Shown here: positions 21,962-32,474 of the stretch, piece by piece
Position numbering within the stretch: the stretch's first letter is position 1
How the letters are laid out: every line of letters starts with the position of its first letter
Source: Eustoma russellianum
Taxonomy: Eukaryota; Streptophyta; Magnoliopsida; Gentianales; Gentianaceae
Reading direction: 5' to 3'
NCBI GenBank assembly: GCA_036186865.1
Contig: AP025047.1
Span: 25,189,235 to 25,253,234 of the forward strand
Length of the DNA: 64,000 bases
The notes under the pieces: model-generated
Told to the model about the DNA's origin: nothing
What the model saw: the letters and a program-made list of their open reading frames with translations, nothing else
Databases searched by the model: none
Position numbers and translations under genes: made by a program

Positions 21962-23047
21962 GTGGATAGTGGGTGTTCCAACCATATGACGGGAGACAAA
22001 AGTCTCTTCCATAGACTCACTATGCAAGATGGAGGAGTAGTCCACTTTGGAGGTAGCAAAGGCCAAATCAAAGGACATGGTATTGTGGGTAATGATTTCT
22101 TCTCTCTTAGTGATGTCTTATATGCTGTAGGTCTTAAGTTTAACTTGATAAGTGTCAGTCAACTATGTGATGCTAATTATGAGGTAACGTTTTTTGAAAA
22201 CAAAGTGTGTTGTGAAAAGGGTAATTCTATCTTATTTGAGGCTTTGCATTTCAAAAATATTTACAAACTTAGCATCAATGATTTGGCTTCTCAAAATGTA
22301 TCTTTCTTAGTTGCTAAGAATAATTTGACGCAACTATGGCATAGACATCTCAAACATGTATGTTTCAAAACATTTAAATTTATTTTCAAAAATAATAAAG
22401 TGCGAGGCCTTCCAAAAATGAGTTTCGAAAACAATGATTTATGTGACACTTGTCAGAAGGCGAAGCTTGTGAAAACAAGCTTCAAACCCAAGACAAATAT
22501 ATCCACCTCCAAACCCCTACAATTGCTTCACATGGATTTGTATGGGGATGTTGGAACAAAAAGTTTGGGTGGTAAACATTATACCTTCGTGGTAGTAGAT
22601 GACTATACTCGTTATACATGGGTGATGTTTCTAGCTAAGAAAAGTGATGCATGTAGTGAGTTTATGAATCTAAGTAGGCGATTGGAAAATCACATGGATG
22701 ACATCATTAAGACCATCCGTAGTGATTGTGGTGGTGAGTTTGATGGTGATTTCGAAAGGTTTTGTGTATCCAAAGAATACTCACATGATCTTTCGGCACC
22801 TAAAACTCCACAACAAAATGGTGTGGCCGAACGAAAGAATAGAACTCTACAAGAAATGTGTAGAGCAATGTTGAATGAGTTCGGCTTGTCCAAATACTTT
22901 TGGGCCGAAGCGGTACATGCCGCTTGCCATGTGATCAATCGTGTATATTTGAGACCATACCTAAATGTGACACCTTATGAGCTTTGGAATGGAAAAGTTC
23001 CCAACATTGGGTATTTCAAAGTGTTTGGTTGCAAGTTTCATACTTAA
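21962..23047 (+). pseudogene. E6 protease and integrase
   Basis: 361 open residues. The protease active site DSGCSNHMTG is at the very start. The integrase zinc finger is at residues 120-170 (LWHRHLKHV ... CDTCQKAK). The catalytic core has LLHMDLYGD, KTIRSDCGGEFDGDF and QQNGVAERKNRTLQ, so the DDE triad is present. The frame ends at KVFGCKFHT because 2 bp are missing after GCAAG near 23034; relatives, including E9 here, read KVFGCKCF. Another short deletion lies near 23090, after which the text LGYALNSKAFCVF resumes. Confidence 0.87.
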
Positions 23048-23094
23048 TACCAAGGACACTTTGGACAAACTTGACCTTAAAGCGGATGAAGGTA

Positions 23095-23787
23095 TTTTTA
23101 GGTTATGCCTTAAATAGTAAAGCGTTTTGTGTTTTCAACAAAAGGAGTCAAAAGGTGGAAGAATCAATCCATGTTAAGTTTAATGAGTCACTTAGTGACA
23201 AACCTAAACTTAATGAGGATTGTGAAGAAAATGAAGATGTGACTCCTCAAGAAGAAATTCTTGAGGATATTCCTATGGTTGCTCATCAACAAGAGATTGT
23301 TGATGATCCTCCAAATGGAAACATCTTCATTGACTTGAGAGTAGAACCTATTGAAGGTACTCCTCCACCTTGTGTGCATGAACTTAGTGAGTCAAATAGA
23401 AATATTTCTCATACTCATGTTGATACACAAAATGTAGATAATGCATCACATATTCCGGAAAATGAGATTCATGTGAATGATGAAGGTTCATCACTTCCGA
23501 AACATGATCGTGAGGAAGTTGGAGGAGATGTCTCCAATCTTCCTAGATCATTTAAGCACAAAAGTTCTCACCCGCACGAGTTGGTCATAGGTGATTTAAA
23601 TAGGGGTATCACCACACGAAGGCAATATAGAGAGAATGCATTTGTCTCTCTTATAGAGATAAAAATGTTAAAGATGCACTTCTTGATGAAAATTAAATCT
23701 TGGCTATGCAAGAAGAATTAAACCAATTTGAAAGAAGTGATGTTTGGGAGTTAGTTCCCAAAACCACACGATTATCCTATTATTGGT
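23095..23787 (+). pseudogene. E6 integrase C-terminal region and linker to RT
   Basis: The text starts FLGYALNSKAFCVFNKRSQK and continues with acidic linker sequence (NEDCEENEDVTPQEEILEDI), as in the variable region between integrase and RT. The RT start ([15 protein letters not shown]) is shifted by one extra A near 23760. Confidence 0.75.
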
Positions 23788-25182
23788 ATGAAATGGGTTT
23801 TGGGTAACAAGATGGATGATCAAGGTAATGTCACTAGAAACAAGGCTAGGTTAGTTGCTCAAGGATACTGTCAAGAAGAAGGTATCGATTTTGATGAGAC
23901 ATTTGCACCCATAGCATGGCTTGAGGCTATTAGGATTTTATTAGCATATGCTTGTTATAGGGATTTTAAACTTTACCAAATGGATGTTAAATCCGCCTTC
24001 TTGAATGGTGTTATTCAAGAAGAAGTGTATGTTGCACAACCTCCCGGGTTTGAATGTCATGATTCACCACATCATGTCTTCAAACTTAAAAAGGCTCTTT
24101 ATGGCCTCAAACAAGCTCCAAGAGCTTGGTACGAGAGGTTAAATACTTTTCTTCTTAATAATGGGTTTTCAAGAGGTAAAGTTGACACTACTTTGTTCAT
24201 AAAAGAACAAGGTAGAAATCAATTAATTGTTCAAGTATATGTTGATGATATTATTTTTGGTGCTACTAACAATTGTCTTTGTGAGCAATTTTCTAGTCTT
24301 ATGCAAGGCGAGTTCGAGATGAGCATGATGGGAGAACTTGACTATTTCTTTGGGTTACAAATCAAGAAAACCGAAGATGAAATGTATATTTCCCAAACCA
24401 AATACACAAAAGATTTGCTCAAAAAGTACAATTTTGGTGAAGGAAGAGAAGTAAACACACCTATGAGCACAAGTGCAAAGCTTGACAAGGATGAAAAAGG
24501 AAAGCATGTCGAGGTAACCTTGTATCGTGGAATTATAGGTAGTCTACTTTATTTGGCGGCTAGTAGACCCGATATTTTACATGCAGTGTGCTTATGTGCT
24601 AGATTTCAAAATGATCCTAGGGAGATGCATCTAATTGCGGTAAAACGCATCTTTAGATACCTTAGAAGTACTTTGAAATTTGGTCTATTTTATCCTAAGA
24701 ATGCATGTTTTGATTTAAGAGGATATTGTGACTCCGATTATGCGGGGAGTCTTGTTGATAGAAAGGGCACCTCCAGAACTTGTCAGTTTCTTGGAGATTG
24801 TCTCGTTTCTTGGTTTTCCAAGAAACAAAACAGTGTCTCTCTTTCTACGGCGGAATCCGAATATGTGTCGGCCGCCTCGTGTTGTGCACAATTGTTATGG
24901 ATGACAAACACTTTAAATGATTATAACATTCACTTCTCCAAGGTGCCAATTTTGTGTGATAACACGTCTGCTACCAATATTGCACAAAAGCCCGTCCAAC
25001 ATAGTCGGACTAAGCATATTGAAGTGAGGTATCATTTCATCCGTGATTGTGTACAAAAGAACTTGGTAAGTGTGGAGTTTGTTCCTACACGAGACCAGTT
25101 AGCAGACATTTTCACGAAACCTCTACCTAATGATGTATTTGCATCTATAAGAAGTAGGTTGGGGTTGCTCAACATGGGTTGA
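23788..25182 (+). pseudogene. E6 reverse transcriptase and RNase H
   Basis: 464 uninterrupted residues: RT start [20 protein letters not shown] and [20 protein letters not shown], then [20 protein letters not shown]. The catalytic box is [14 protein letters not shown] (residue about 150). [20 protein letters not shown] leads into RNase H with [30 protein letters not shown] and [13 protein letters not shown], ending [12 protein letters not shown]. All key acidic residues are present. This piece is intact, but it cannot be reached from gag without frameshifts. Confidence 0.9.
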
Positions 25183-25234
25183 TAAATACCCATCTTGAGT
25201 TTTGAGCAAGAAAATTTTTTAAATTTTCAAGGTC

Positions 25235-25505
25235 AGTATACATAAGGCGCTTCATCACAGTTACTTCAGGCATTCGATGTTACATCAAGCGCCTGATGTT
25301 AAGGGTGTCACTCGTTCGAAGTGATATCAGGCGCTTTATGCTATTTATCACAAGCGTTCAAAGTCAGATTAAGCGCTTCATCTGAATAAGTTCACTTGTT
25401 CGAAGTGACATAAAGCGCTCAATCTGATTTTCCACAACCGTGCGAAGTGACCTCAAGCGCTTCATCTTATTTTATGAAGTCGTTCGAAGTTATATTAGGC
25501 GCTTT
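25235..25505 (+). repeat. E6 spacer repeat array between pol and the extra ORF
   Basis: Seven or eight units alternate GTTCGAAGTGA and AGGCGCTTCAT / AAGCGCTTCATCT. They use the same two short blocks as the U3 array of this element's LTR but in a different order and spacing. No open frame explains them. Confidence 0.75.
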
Positions 25506-25849
25506 AACCCTAAATCTTCACTGTCATTTCCGCCGTCTATTCAGTTTTCGCGCCAATCAATAGTCATCAATTCCTGCCGCCATTACTCTTTCCCACCTTT
25601 TCCCCACGTTTTCCCACTGTCTCCAGTTCCCAACATCAAATCCTTTCATCTTCTCCTTCCACTCTTCATCTTCCTCCACTATCCCAAACCTTTACTCCCA
25701 CTTCTCCATTATCTTCTCACCATTACTCCAAATCCTTTCATATTCCTCTTCTCCCTTTAAATTTCCATTCTTACCTTCATCTCTCATCACATTGCCAACT
25801 TCATTTTCTCAAGTCCTTTTCTTCTCCAAACATCAAACCATCTTATCTC

Positions 25850-26302
25850 ATGGCTTCTGCAGGACCATCCAAACGCCCCCGGAGCCAAAAACACAAGCAA
25901 ACTGCAGGGGTTGTTGAACCTCAACAAATAATTTCCATTCACGAAAACCTCTCCAAAGAAAACTATCCTTGGTTGAAAAAATTTGACTCCGATATCAAGA
26001 AAGCACCCCATCATGCGGATAAAAGAGTGCATTTGTCGATGTACTCAAAGCTGCTCTTTGAAGAATGAGACACAAACAATCGTCCCATCATCCCATTCAA
26101 ATTGCTTCGTCTCAGTAATCTTCCTGAGACTAGCAATGCTTTTCAAATTGTTCCGCTGCTTGAATATCAAGGATGGACCTCTCTTTGGTCCAGAATTGAT
26201 ATGCAAAAATTCTCTCGCGAACACATCAAGCTTTTTCCCGTCACACTAGTATTGACGGTACTCCTCTCAGCTTCACTTTCCCTGAAATCTGTGAAGTTCT
26301 GA
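25850..26302 (+). pseudogene. E6 extra ORF, first half
   Basis: Starts MASAGPSKRPRSQKHKQTAG, a basic, nuclear-signal-like N-terminus. It continues NLSKENYPWLKKFDSDIKKA to LLFEE, then a TGA at 26066-26068, then in the same frame LLRLSNLPETSNAFQIVPLL and EYQGWTSLWSRIDMQKFSRE. Element E9 has a counterpart (54115 down to 53388) with KNFPWLKTGEFENA and FYANLWIEYLNGKPFSLNSV. It lies downstream of pol in sense orientation, where SIRE elements carry an additional, sometimes called env-like, gene. No signal peptide or membrane span is visible, so an envelope role is not supported. Broken by stops and a frameshift near 26280-26420. Confidence 0.7.
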
Positions 26303-26421
26303 GAATCCAAAATGAGGGATTAAGTGACTTCTCCGTATTTGACTAGAGTAGCAAATATGGCGTCCGTGAGTAGGACGTAAAATTTGATTTGGGGTATTTT
26401 CCCTCAAAGAAGACTTAGTAC

Positions 26422-27143
26422 ATGACCTTGGCGGATCGCATTCTGCTGGCTGTGGTCACCTATTGCGTAAACGGTAAGTCTACTAGAAATCCAAGCAACA
26501 TGGATTTCTATGTCACTTATCGTATCAAACATGAGACCCAGCTGAATCTTGCCTGGATCTTCTTAGAAGTCATGTTTGCGGCTCTCCGAAAAGGGTCCAA
26601 AGCATTACCTTTTGCACATATTATCACAATCTTGTTAAAGTCAAAAGGTATTGCAATTTCTTATGCTGAACTGACCCAAGTTGCAAAAACTGACTTCTAC
26701 GACAACTACAACATCGCCCAAGACATTGATTCACAGAAACGGAAGGTCACTACCATTTCTGATCTTGTTGATGAGGTTGACGAAGGACCTCAAGAAGATG
26801 TCAGTGGTAGCATTTCATCTGAATCGCTATCACAAGTAGCCTTTCTTCAACGGACTATTCAACAGTTACAGCTTTGTGATGTTGAGCATGAAGCTCGGCA
26901 TGCACGTAATGAACTTCGCATGACTGCAATTAAAAATCCTTTCATGTAGATCTGTCTGTGGGCTCTTCCCCCTAATTTTAATGATTTAGGGGGAGAAAGT
27001 GGTGGTGGTGGTGGTGCTGCTGCTGGTGGTTCTGTCGGTGTTGAAAGATCAATGGGTGGATTCTCTGACTTTGCAGTTAGTGGAGGTTTTGGTTTTAGTG
27101 GGTTCACACCTCCAAGTGGAGGTGCTGCTGATGATCATTTGTA
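26422..27143 (+). pseudogene. E6 extra ORF, second half with glycine-rich tail
   Basis: The frame reads LADRILLAVVTYCVNGKSTR and MDFYVTYRIKHETQLNLAWI, then GSKALPFAHIITILLKSKGI and an acidic tail. E9 reads YRVLLAIVTFCVNGKSAQLL at the same place, so the region is conserved between two different elements. After the stop TAG at 26947-26949 the same frame stays open to TAA near 27143. That part encodes a Gly/Ala-rich tail (GGESGGGGGAAAGGSVG ... FSGFTPPSGGAADDHL). The TAG may be a late mutation. The conserved fold resembles the uncharacterised plant retroelement-associated domain often called 'putative plant transposon protein'; that link is tentative. Confidence 0.7.
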
Positions 27144-27376
27144 ATTTTTTTTGTGTTGTTGTTATTGTGTGAAAATTTCATTTTTTTGCAAGAAAACTTA
27201 CTTGACTTGGTACTTTGCTAATTTCCAAATGATGTTGTTCAGTTAATTGCATCATCACTTTATTTTTTTCAAGTTATGTTTTTTTTTGCACCAAGTGAGG
27301 GGAAACATAAGTTAAGGGGGAGCTAACTTTAAAAGAAAAGTTATGCATGTTGTGAAATCATCAAAAAGAGGGAGAA

Positions 27377-28871
27377 TGTTAAAACAAAGTTTAAGTTTTG
27401 ATGATTTGCACAAGTTTATACTTCGAACGATGGATTAGGCGCCTTATGCGATGTGGTTGGAAGTCAGTATACTTCGAAAGCTTACATTAGGTGCTTCATG
27501 TGCCTTGGTGAATTCCAGCACACTTCAAACGCCTACATTAAGCGCTTCATGTGAAGTGTATGGAAGCCCGAACACTTCGAACGCCTACATTAGGCGCTTC
27601 ATGTGAAGTGTATGGAAGCCCGAACACTTCGAACGACTACATTAGGCGCTTCATGTGTTCTAGGAAAAAGGTAGTACACTTTGAACGCCTACATTAGGCG
27701 CTTCATGTGTACCACCAAGTCAAAAGTACTTTTTCCCCCAAAATGGACGCGTACATCAAGTACTTTCTGAGAAATGTCAGAATTAGTTCGAACAAGCATG
27801 AAGGCTGACATTAGGCGCTTCATGTGATTTCAAACGCCTTTAGTTGCCCACATAAGGCGCTTTATGTGACTTCGAACGACTGTTCATTTTCACATTAAGC
27901 GCTCCAAGTCACTTCGAACTCTTGTTAATTAAACACATTAGGCACTTCATGTGACCAACGTTACAAAGGTCTTATGCTTCACTTTTTAACATCAGTTGAC
28001 TCTTTGTACCCTCCTTTTTTAGTGTTATTTTCACAGGTCCTCCCTCAAACCTGAAGATGCCAGGTTTCCTTTCTTGGCATTCCTTTTGAAATCTCTCCAA
28101 AAGTGTTGCTACATGCTATGGGAAGATCTCCAATGATGAGGACACACCAACACAAGATGCCAAAACTCATTATGAGCTCTGCAGGTGGCTTCAAACGAGA
28201 AGATTTTGAAGATTGATAAAAAGAAGAGTTTTCTTCTCTTCTTCTCAAACTTTCTACCATTCAAGCTCTCAAGTATTCTCTCAAAGCTCAAGCTCTCAAG
28301 ATAGTTGTAAACTTTGTATATTTTTACTTTATTGTTGAGAGTGATTATTGTAAGAAGAAGAAGAGTCTTCTTCTTGGTGAGTAAAGATTGTGAGAGGCTG
28401 TGTAGATTGTTGGTCAAGGAGCAAGAGTGCTTCATGTTTGAGTTTTCTAGACTTTGAAGGGTTAGTTGATAATGTTGTGGTGCATTATTCTCCCAACAAG
28501 ATTTCTTTGAGGGCAAAGAAGATCTTTGGAGGCTAGACTTCAAAGGGTTAGAATTCTCGGTTGTGGTCTAGGTGTGTGACCTAGTTTTCCATCTTGTTGG
28601 ATTTTATTTTTGATTGTTATTTCCCTTATAGAAATAACAATCCCCTTTTCAAAATCCTTATTGTGAAAAATCTAGAAGGTAGAGGAGTAAAGTCATTTGA
28701 CTTGAACCTCTATACATCCTTGTGTTCTTTACACTTCTGCAAGTTTTTATTCTTCTTAAAAAACACATCCAATTATTGGTTGCACTCAAAACGAAAAATA
28801 TCCAGAAAATATCCATACTTGGTGAACGCACTATTCAACCCCCCTTCTAGTGTGTTCTAAGAGACCTAACA
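27377..28871 (+). repeat. E6 3' LTR
   Basis: 1495 bp, near-identical to 18506-20003, preceded by the polypurine tract AAAAAGAGGGAGAA and followed by ATCTG. Confidence 0.93.
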
Positions 28872-28987
28872 ATCTGAACTAAAATTTCATAAGAAAACGT
28901 GCTCCCTCTAGATTGAGGGATGAAGAGATCATACAAAGCACGATAATTAACTCCCCATTCTTCTTCAGTTGCTCTATCAGGACCTGT
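28872..28987 (-). pseudogene. Kinesin motor exon part 1 (split by E6)
   Basis: Minus-strand exon after acceptor TCTATTCAG. It reads TGPDRATEEEWGVNYRALYD and LFIPQSRGSTFSYEILVQ. TGPxxxTxxxxGVNYRALxDLF is specific to plant kinesin-14 motors, between the P-loop and the EIYNEQ helix. It is interrupted at 28872 by E6; the exon continues at 18505. No lesion other than the insertion. Confidence 0.92.
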
Positions 28988-29064
28988 CTGAATAGAGATC
29001 AATTGCGCTTCAGAAATATATTCTACTAATAAATTCTGTATCATACATAACGAACATCACATAC

Positions 29065-29171
29065 CATTATGTATGTTTTTCCTGAGCCAGTTTGTCCATA
29101 ACCAAATATGCACACACTATATCCATCTAAAACCGATTGTATTAACGGCTGTGTCCCCGAAAATACTTGAG
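29065..29171 (-). pseudogene. Kinesin P-loop exon
   Basis: Minus-strand exon between acceptor CGTTGCAG and donor GTATGTG. It reads [20 protein letters not shown] and [23 protein letters not shown] is the intact Walker A nucleotide-binding loop. The reading phase fits both neighbours (…CAACACAAG before, ACAGGTCCT after). Confidence 0.93.
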
Positions 29172-29278
29172 CTGCAACGTCACATAACAGGTAAGGAACC
29201 ATTAACATATTTCATTCTTCGCATACCTAATGAATGCAAGAGTGAATTTGTCATCAATCAAATAATTGTGATATAAAC

Positions 29279-29458
29279 CTTGTGTTGCACAAGGACCATA
29301 AACTTGATTAAACTTGAAGGGGCGACGAGTCTCTTTTCCTTGTTTTGAAGGGTTTACTACTATTAACTCTCCATTTTCACCGAAATATTCTACAATTGAC
29401 TGTCTTTCCTTCTGTCCGGGAAGGAATGTTCTTACACGACAATAGACTCTAATGTTAC
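29279..29458 (-). pseudogene. Kinesin exon, start of motor domain
   Basis: Minus-strand exon between acceptor TAACAG and donor GTTTAT. It reads GNIRVYCRVRTFLPGQKERQ, then SIVEYFGENGELIVVNPSKQ and FKFNQVYGPCATQ. GNIRVYCRVRPF is the first beta-strand of kinesin-14 motors; here the usual Pro is Thr. FKFNxVFGPxATQ is also conserved. No stop or frameshift. Confidence 0.93.
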
Positions 29459-29555
29459 CTGTTACAAAAAAAAAAAATAATAATAATAATGAATGGAGAA
29501 TTGTAATAGACGAATCTAATGTAGATACGTGCAAGTGTATAAAAAGAAGTAAGAC

Positions 29556-29652
29556 CTTTAAGCTCTTGGAGCTCATTCTGTAGCTTTTGATTTTCAGTCA
29601 ATATAGAATAATAACTTGCTGCTGCATTTTTGTAATGTAGTGATGTTCCTTC
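29556..29652 (-). pseudogene. Kinesin neck exon
   Basis: Minus-strand text TSLHYKNAAASYYSILTENQ, then KLQNELQELKG with donor GTCTTA. AAxxYxxxLTENxKLxNELQELKG is the neck helix that precedes the motor in kinesin-14 and sets minus-end direction. The acceptor may be either of two AG sites about 4 bp apart. Confidence 0.88.
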
Positions 29653-29771
29653 CTGCCATTTAATATGTAGCAAAATTGAAACAATTGCTTCAAACTTAAA
29701 ATGGCATTAGTATTTTTCAAATGTAAGAAAAAATGGAAAAGAACCATTAGATTGAAGGATCAATATGTTAC

Positions 29772-29832
29772 CTAAGCAGTTAAAATCATCGGAGTAGCTC
29801 TTTTGTGTTTTAACAGCTTCTTGCTTGATTGA
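29772..29832 (-). pseudogene. Kinesin short coiled-coil exon
   Basis: Minus-strand text SIKQEAVKTQKSYSDDFNCL with donor G|GTAACA and a weak acceptor CCAAG. SIKxExxKTQxxYxxDFxxLG matches the segment between the long coil and the neck in KIN-14 proteins. Confidence 0.82.
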
Positions 29833-29883
29833 CTTGGCAATGGATTAAATTATAAAGATTTACATACATGAACAATATACATT

Positions 29884-30118
29884 TTTTTTTGTTAAAATGT
29901 GAATTGTATTAACCAAGAATAAAGCATCTAGGGGATGCAACCCATACAATCCAACAACATGCCAAAAATAGATGAAAGAGCAATGAATATTGCTCCTAGA
30001 TCCTAGTTTACTTGAAGCTATATTAGCATTCAAGACCCTATATACATGTGTTTAAAGTCTATATATCACAAGGGAGTCTTGCCTTCACAAAGAGCATTGT
30101 TTCTACTTTGCCATACAA
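29884..30118 (-). mobile_element. 5'-truncated LINE 3' end
   Basis: About 235 bp ending on the minus strand in a poly-A run (T run near 29882-29890). It is flanked by direct repeats AATATACATTT (29874-29884 and 30119-30129). This is the signature of target-primed reverse transcription. The minus-strand text is like LINE 3' ends, but no domain is complete. It lies in a kinesin intron. Confidence 0.65.
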
Positions 30119-30146
30119 AATATACATTTTATATACGGAAGCGTAC

Positions 30147-30452
30147 GCGCAATGCACCAAGCTGGAATTCTGAAAATATTTCATATGAATGTTCTTTCTT
30201 TTTATTCCAGCTTTGGGAGGAAGCCTCAAGTTCCTTCACTCTCTTTCTTGACTCTGTCAGGAGGACCGAAAGTTCCGACAACTTGTTCTCTAGATCCTGC
30301 TGAGCCCCTTGAGCTCCCATTTCCATTCTTAACCTGGGATCCTCATTAGTCTGCTTGGCTGCTTCAAGCTCTTGCTTCAAGGCTGAAATTTCGTTATTTT
30401 GGCTTTCATTATCCTTTGATAGTCTAGCCACCTCCTGCTTCAATGCTGAAAT
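30147..30452 (-). pseudogene. Kinesin coiled-coil exon (split by E5)
   Basis: The minus strand reads ISALKQEVARLSKDNESQNN, then EISALKQELEAAKQTNEDPR, LSELSVLLTESRKRVKELEA and YEIFSEFQLGALR, with donor GTACGC. The heptad pattern and the QxGALR end match the stalk of plant KIN-14. The stalk is built of repeats, each with NxEISxLKQ. The exon is interrupted at 30452 by E5 (TSD GAAAT) and continues at 36222. Confidence 0.88.
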
Positions 30453-30971
30453 TGAGGAAAATCTTAACAAAACATCAAACGAATTCAATCAATACAAGAG
30501 ATAGAGAGAAGGAATGGAGAACACGAGGTAGAGAGAAGAAAGCAATCGGCAATCGCACAAAATCTGATTCAAGTTGATCGATTACACAGCTGCAAAACAG
30601 TTTTGTAATGCTAACTAACTCTTAAAAGTAAATTGACAAGAAAGGACAGCGGTCATAATAAATACAGTATAAGCTTCAGGGGTATTCTTGTCTTTTCACT
30701 CATTTTATAATTTTTCCCGCGCTCCCTCTTCTTCATGCTGTGCTCTTTCTTCAGTGCTATGTTGGCTCGCAACTTCACGTGCTAATTGCTTGCAATTCTG
30801 GGGTTCATTCCACTTGCTATCACCCACACTGCTTAGAATGATTGTCCAGCTCTTGTGGTGCATATTTTCCATTTCCATCCTTTTCGTCTTCAGCAGGTTT
30901 TAACTGTTTCTTCAAGGTGTTCGACACCTGTCTTGCTTACCTCAGTAGGCTGATCCTCCACCATTTCAACA
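30453..30971 (-). repeat. E5 3' LTR
   Basis: 519 bp, near-identical to 35703-36221, next to the polypurine tract. Confidence 0.93.
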
Positions 30972-31087
30972 CCCCACCTCAAGCCTTGCTTGAAGTAAAT
31001 GTTGCACATTCGAAAAGCCTTAATCATCCCTTCTAATCTCTTTACATCCAATGCCTTTGTAAATGCATTAGCTAATTGGAACTCTGT

Positions 31088-32417
31088 TCACACTGGCATT
31101 AGTTTGATGACACCTTCTTGCACCTCGTCCCTCGTAATGTGACAGTCGATTTCAATGTGTTTCGTGCACTCATGAAATACTGGGTTTTCTGCAATGTGCA
31201 TTGCATTTTTGCTGTCATAGAATACCTCTACAGGCATCTGTTTCTCCATTCTTAGATCTACTGTCAGGTATAGCAGCCATTGAAATTCACACGTCAAGCT
31301 GGCCATGTCTCAATATTCTGCCTATGCTGATGACTTTGATACCGTAGTATGTTTCTTTGCCTTCCATGAAATAAGAGCATCTCCAAGGAACACATAATAA
31401 CCAGTTACAGATCTTCTGGTTTCTGAACAACCAGCCTAATCTGAATCCACAAATGCATAATCTAAGTTGCCTTCCAGCAGGGAATATTAGTCCTTATCTA
31501 ACATTTCCCTTCAGATCTCTAAGCAGTCTATGTGTAACTCTCATATGGTTGATAATTGGACAATCAAGGAATTGACTTAATTGTTGTACAAGGAATGCAA
31601 TATCAGGTCTTGTGATTGTTAAGTATATCAGCTTTCCAATCAGACTTCTGCAAGTGGCCACCTTAGTTAACAAGTCTGAATCACCATGTGTCAGCTTCAG
31701 ATTTGTGTGCATAGGGCTTTTAGCAGGTTTTGATCCCATAAATCCAGTATGCTCAAGTAGTTTCCAGAGTGTATTTTCTTTGATTGATGAAGTGCCCTCC
31801 TGTGACCTGGCTACTTCTATGCTCAAGAAGTACCTAAGGTCACCCAAGTCTTTGATCTTGAAGGCTGAGTGTAACTGCTGTTTAATGTCATGAATGGCCT
31901 GTGTATCAGAACATGCAAGTATTAAATCATCTACATATACTAGGAGAATTAGTAAATAGCTGGGAGTTTGTTTCAGGAAAAGAGTGTAATCATTTCTGGA
32001 CTGTGTGAAGCCAGCCTCTAGTAGGAACCTTGTCAACTTGGCATTCCATTCTCTACTTGCTTGTTTTAGTCTATATAGAGATTTCTGAATCTTGCAAACC
32101 AGATTAGGCTGAGGGAGTGTAAGACCTTGTGGTGGAATCAAATATATCTCTTCATAGTGATCTCCATGTAAAAAGGCATTATTGATGTCTAGTTGTTGTA
32201 GACATCAACCCTTGTTGGCTGCCAGTGCCAAGACTACTCTGACATTAGTCATTTTCGCCACGGGAGAAAAGGTGTCTTGATAGTCTATCCCATATTGTTG
32301 AGTGTATCCCTTGGCTACTAGCCATGCTTTATATATCTCTATTGTTCCATCAGATTTGTGCTTGATATTGTACACCAATTTGCAGCCAATGAGATGTTTA
32401 CCTGCAGGTAGAGACAC
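31088..32417 (-). pseudogene. E5 reverse transcriptase and RNase H
   Basis: RT start at 32205-32417 ([27 protein letters not shown]-like, [15 protein letters not shown]). RT core at 31494-32141 with LLILLVYVDDLILACSD, IKDLGDLRYFLSIEVARSQE and TRPDIAFLVQQLSQFLDCPI. RNase H remnant at 31088-31306 with FHECTKHIEIDCHITRDEV. Stops lie between all parts. Confidence 0.85.
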
Positions 32418-32474
32418 TAAAGTCCAAGTGTGGTTAGCATCTAAAGCAGCAAGCTTAGTCTGTATAGCCTCTTG

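Larger units (their letters stand above)
18506..28871 (+). mobile_element. SIRE/Maximus-like copia retrotransposon E6
   Basis: A full-length element of 10,366 bp. LTRs at 18506-20003 (1498 bp) and 27377-28871 (1495 bp) are near-identical, and the target duplication is ATCTG (18501-18505, 28872-28876). A degenerate methionine-tRNA primer site (TTTGTATCCAAGCC) follows the left LTR, and a polypurine tract (AAAAAGAGGGAGAA) precedes the right one. The order is gag, protease, integrase, RT, RNase H, then an extra open region. Long LTRs, a large gag with a coiled-coil tail and an extra frame after pol are typical of the SIRE lineage. Gag and pol have several frameshifts, yet the LTRs are very similar, so insertion was fairly recent. 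Confidence 0.93.

Noticed and set aside
25850..27143. Calling the extra ORF an envelope gene
   Set aside because: No signal peptide, membrane span or cleavage site can be seen; only position suggests it.
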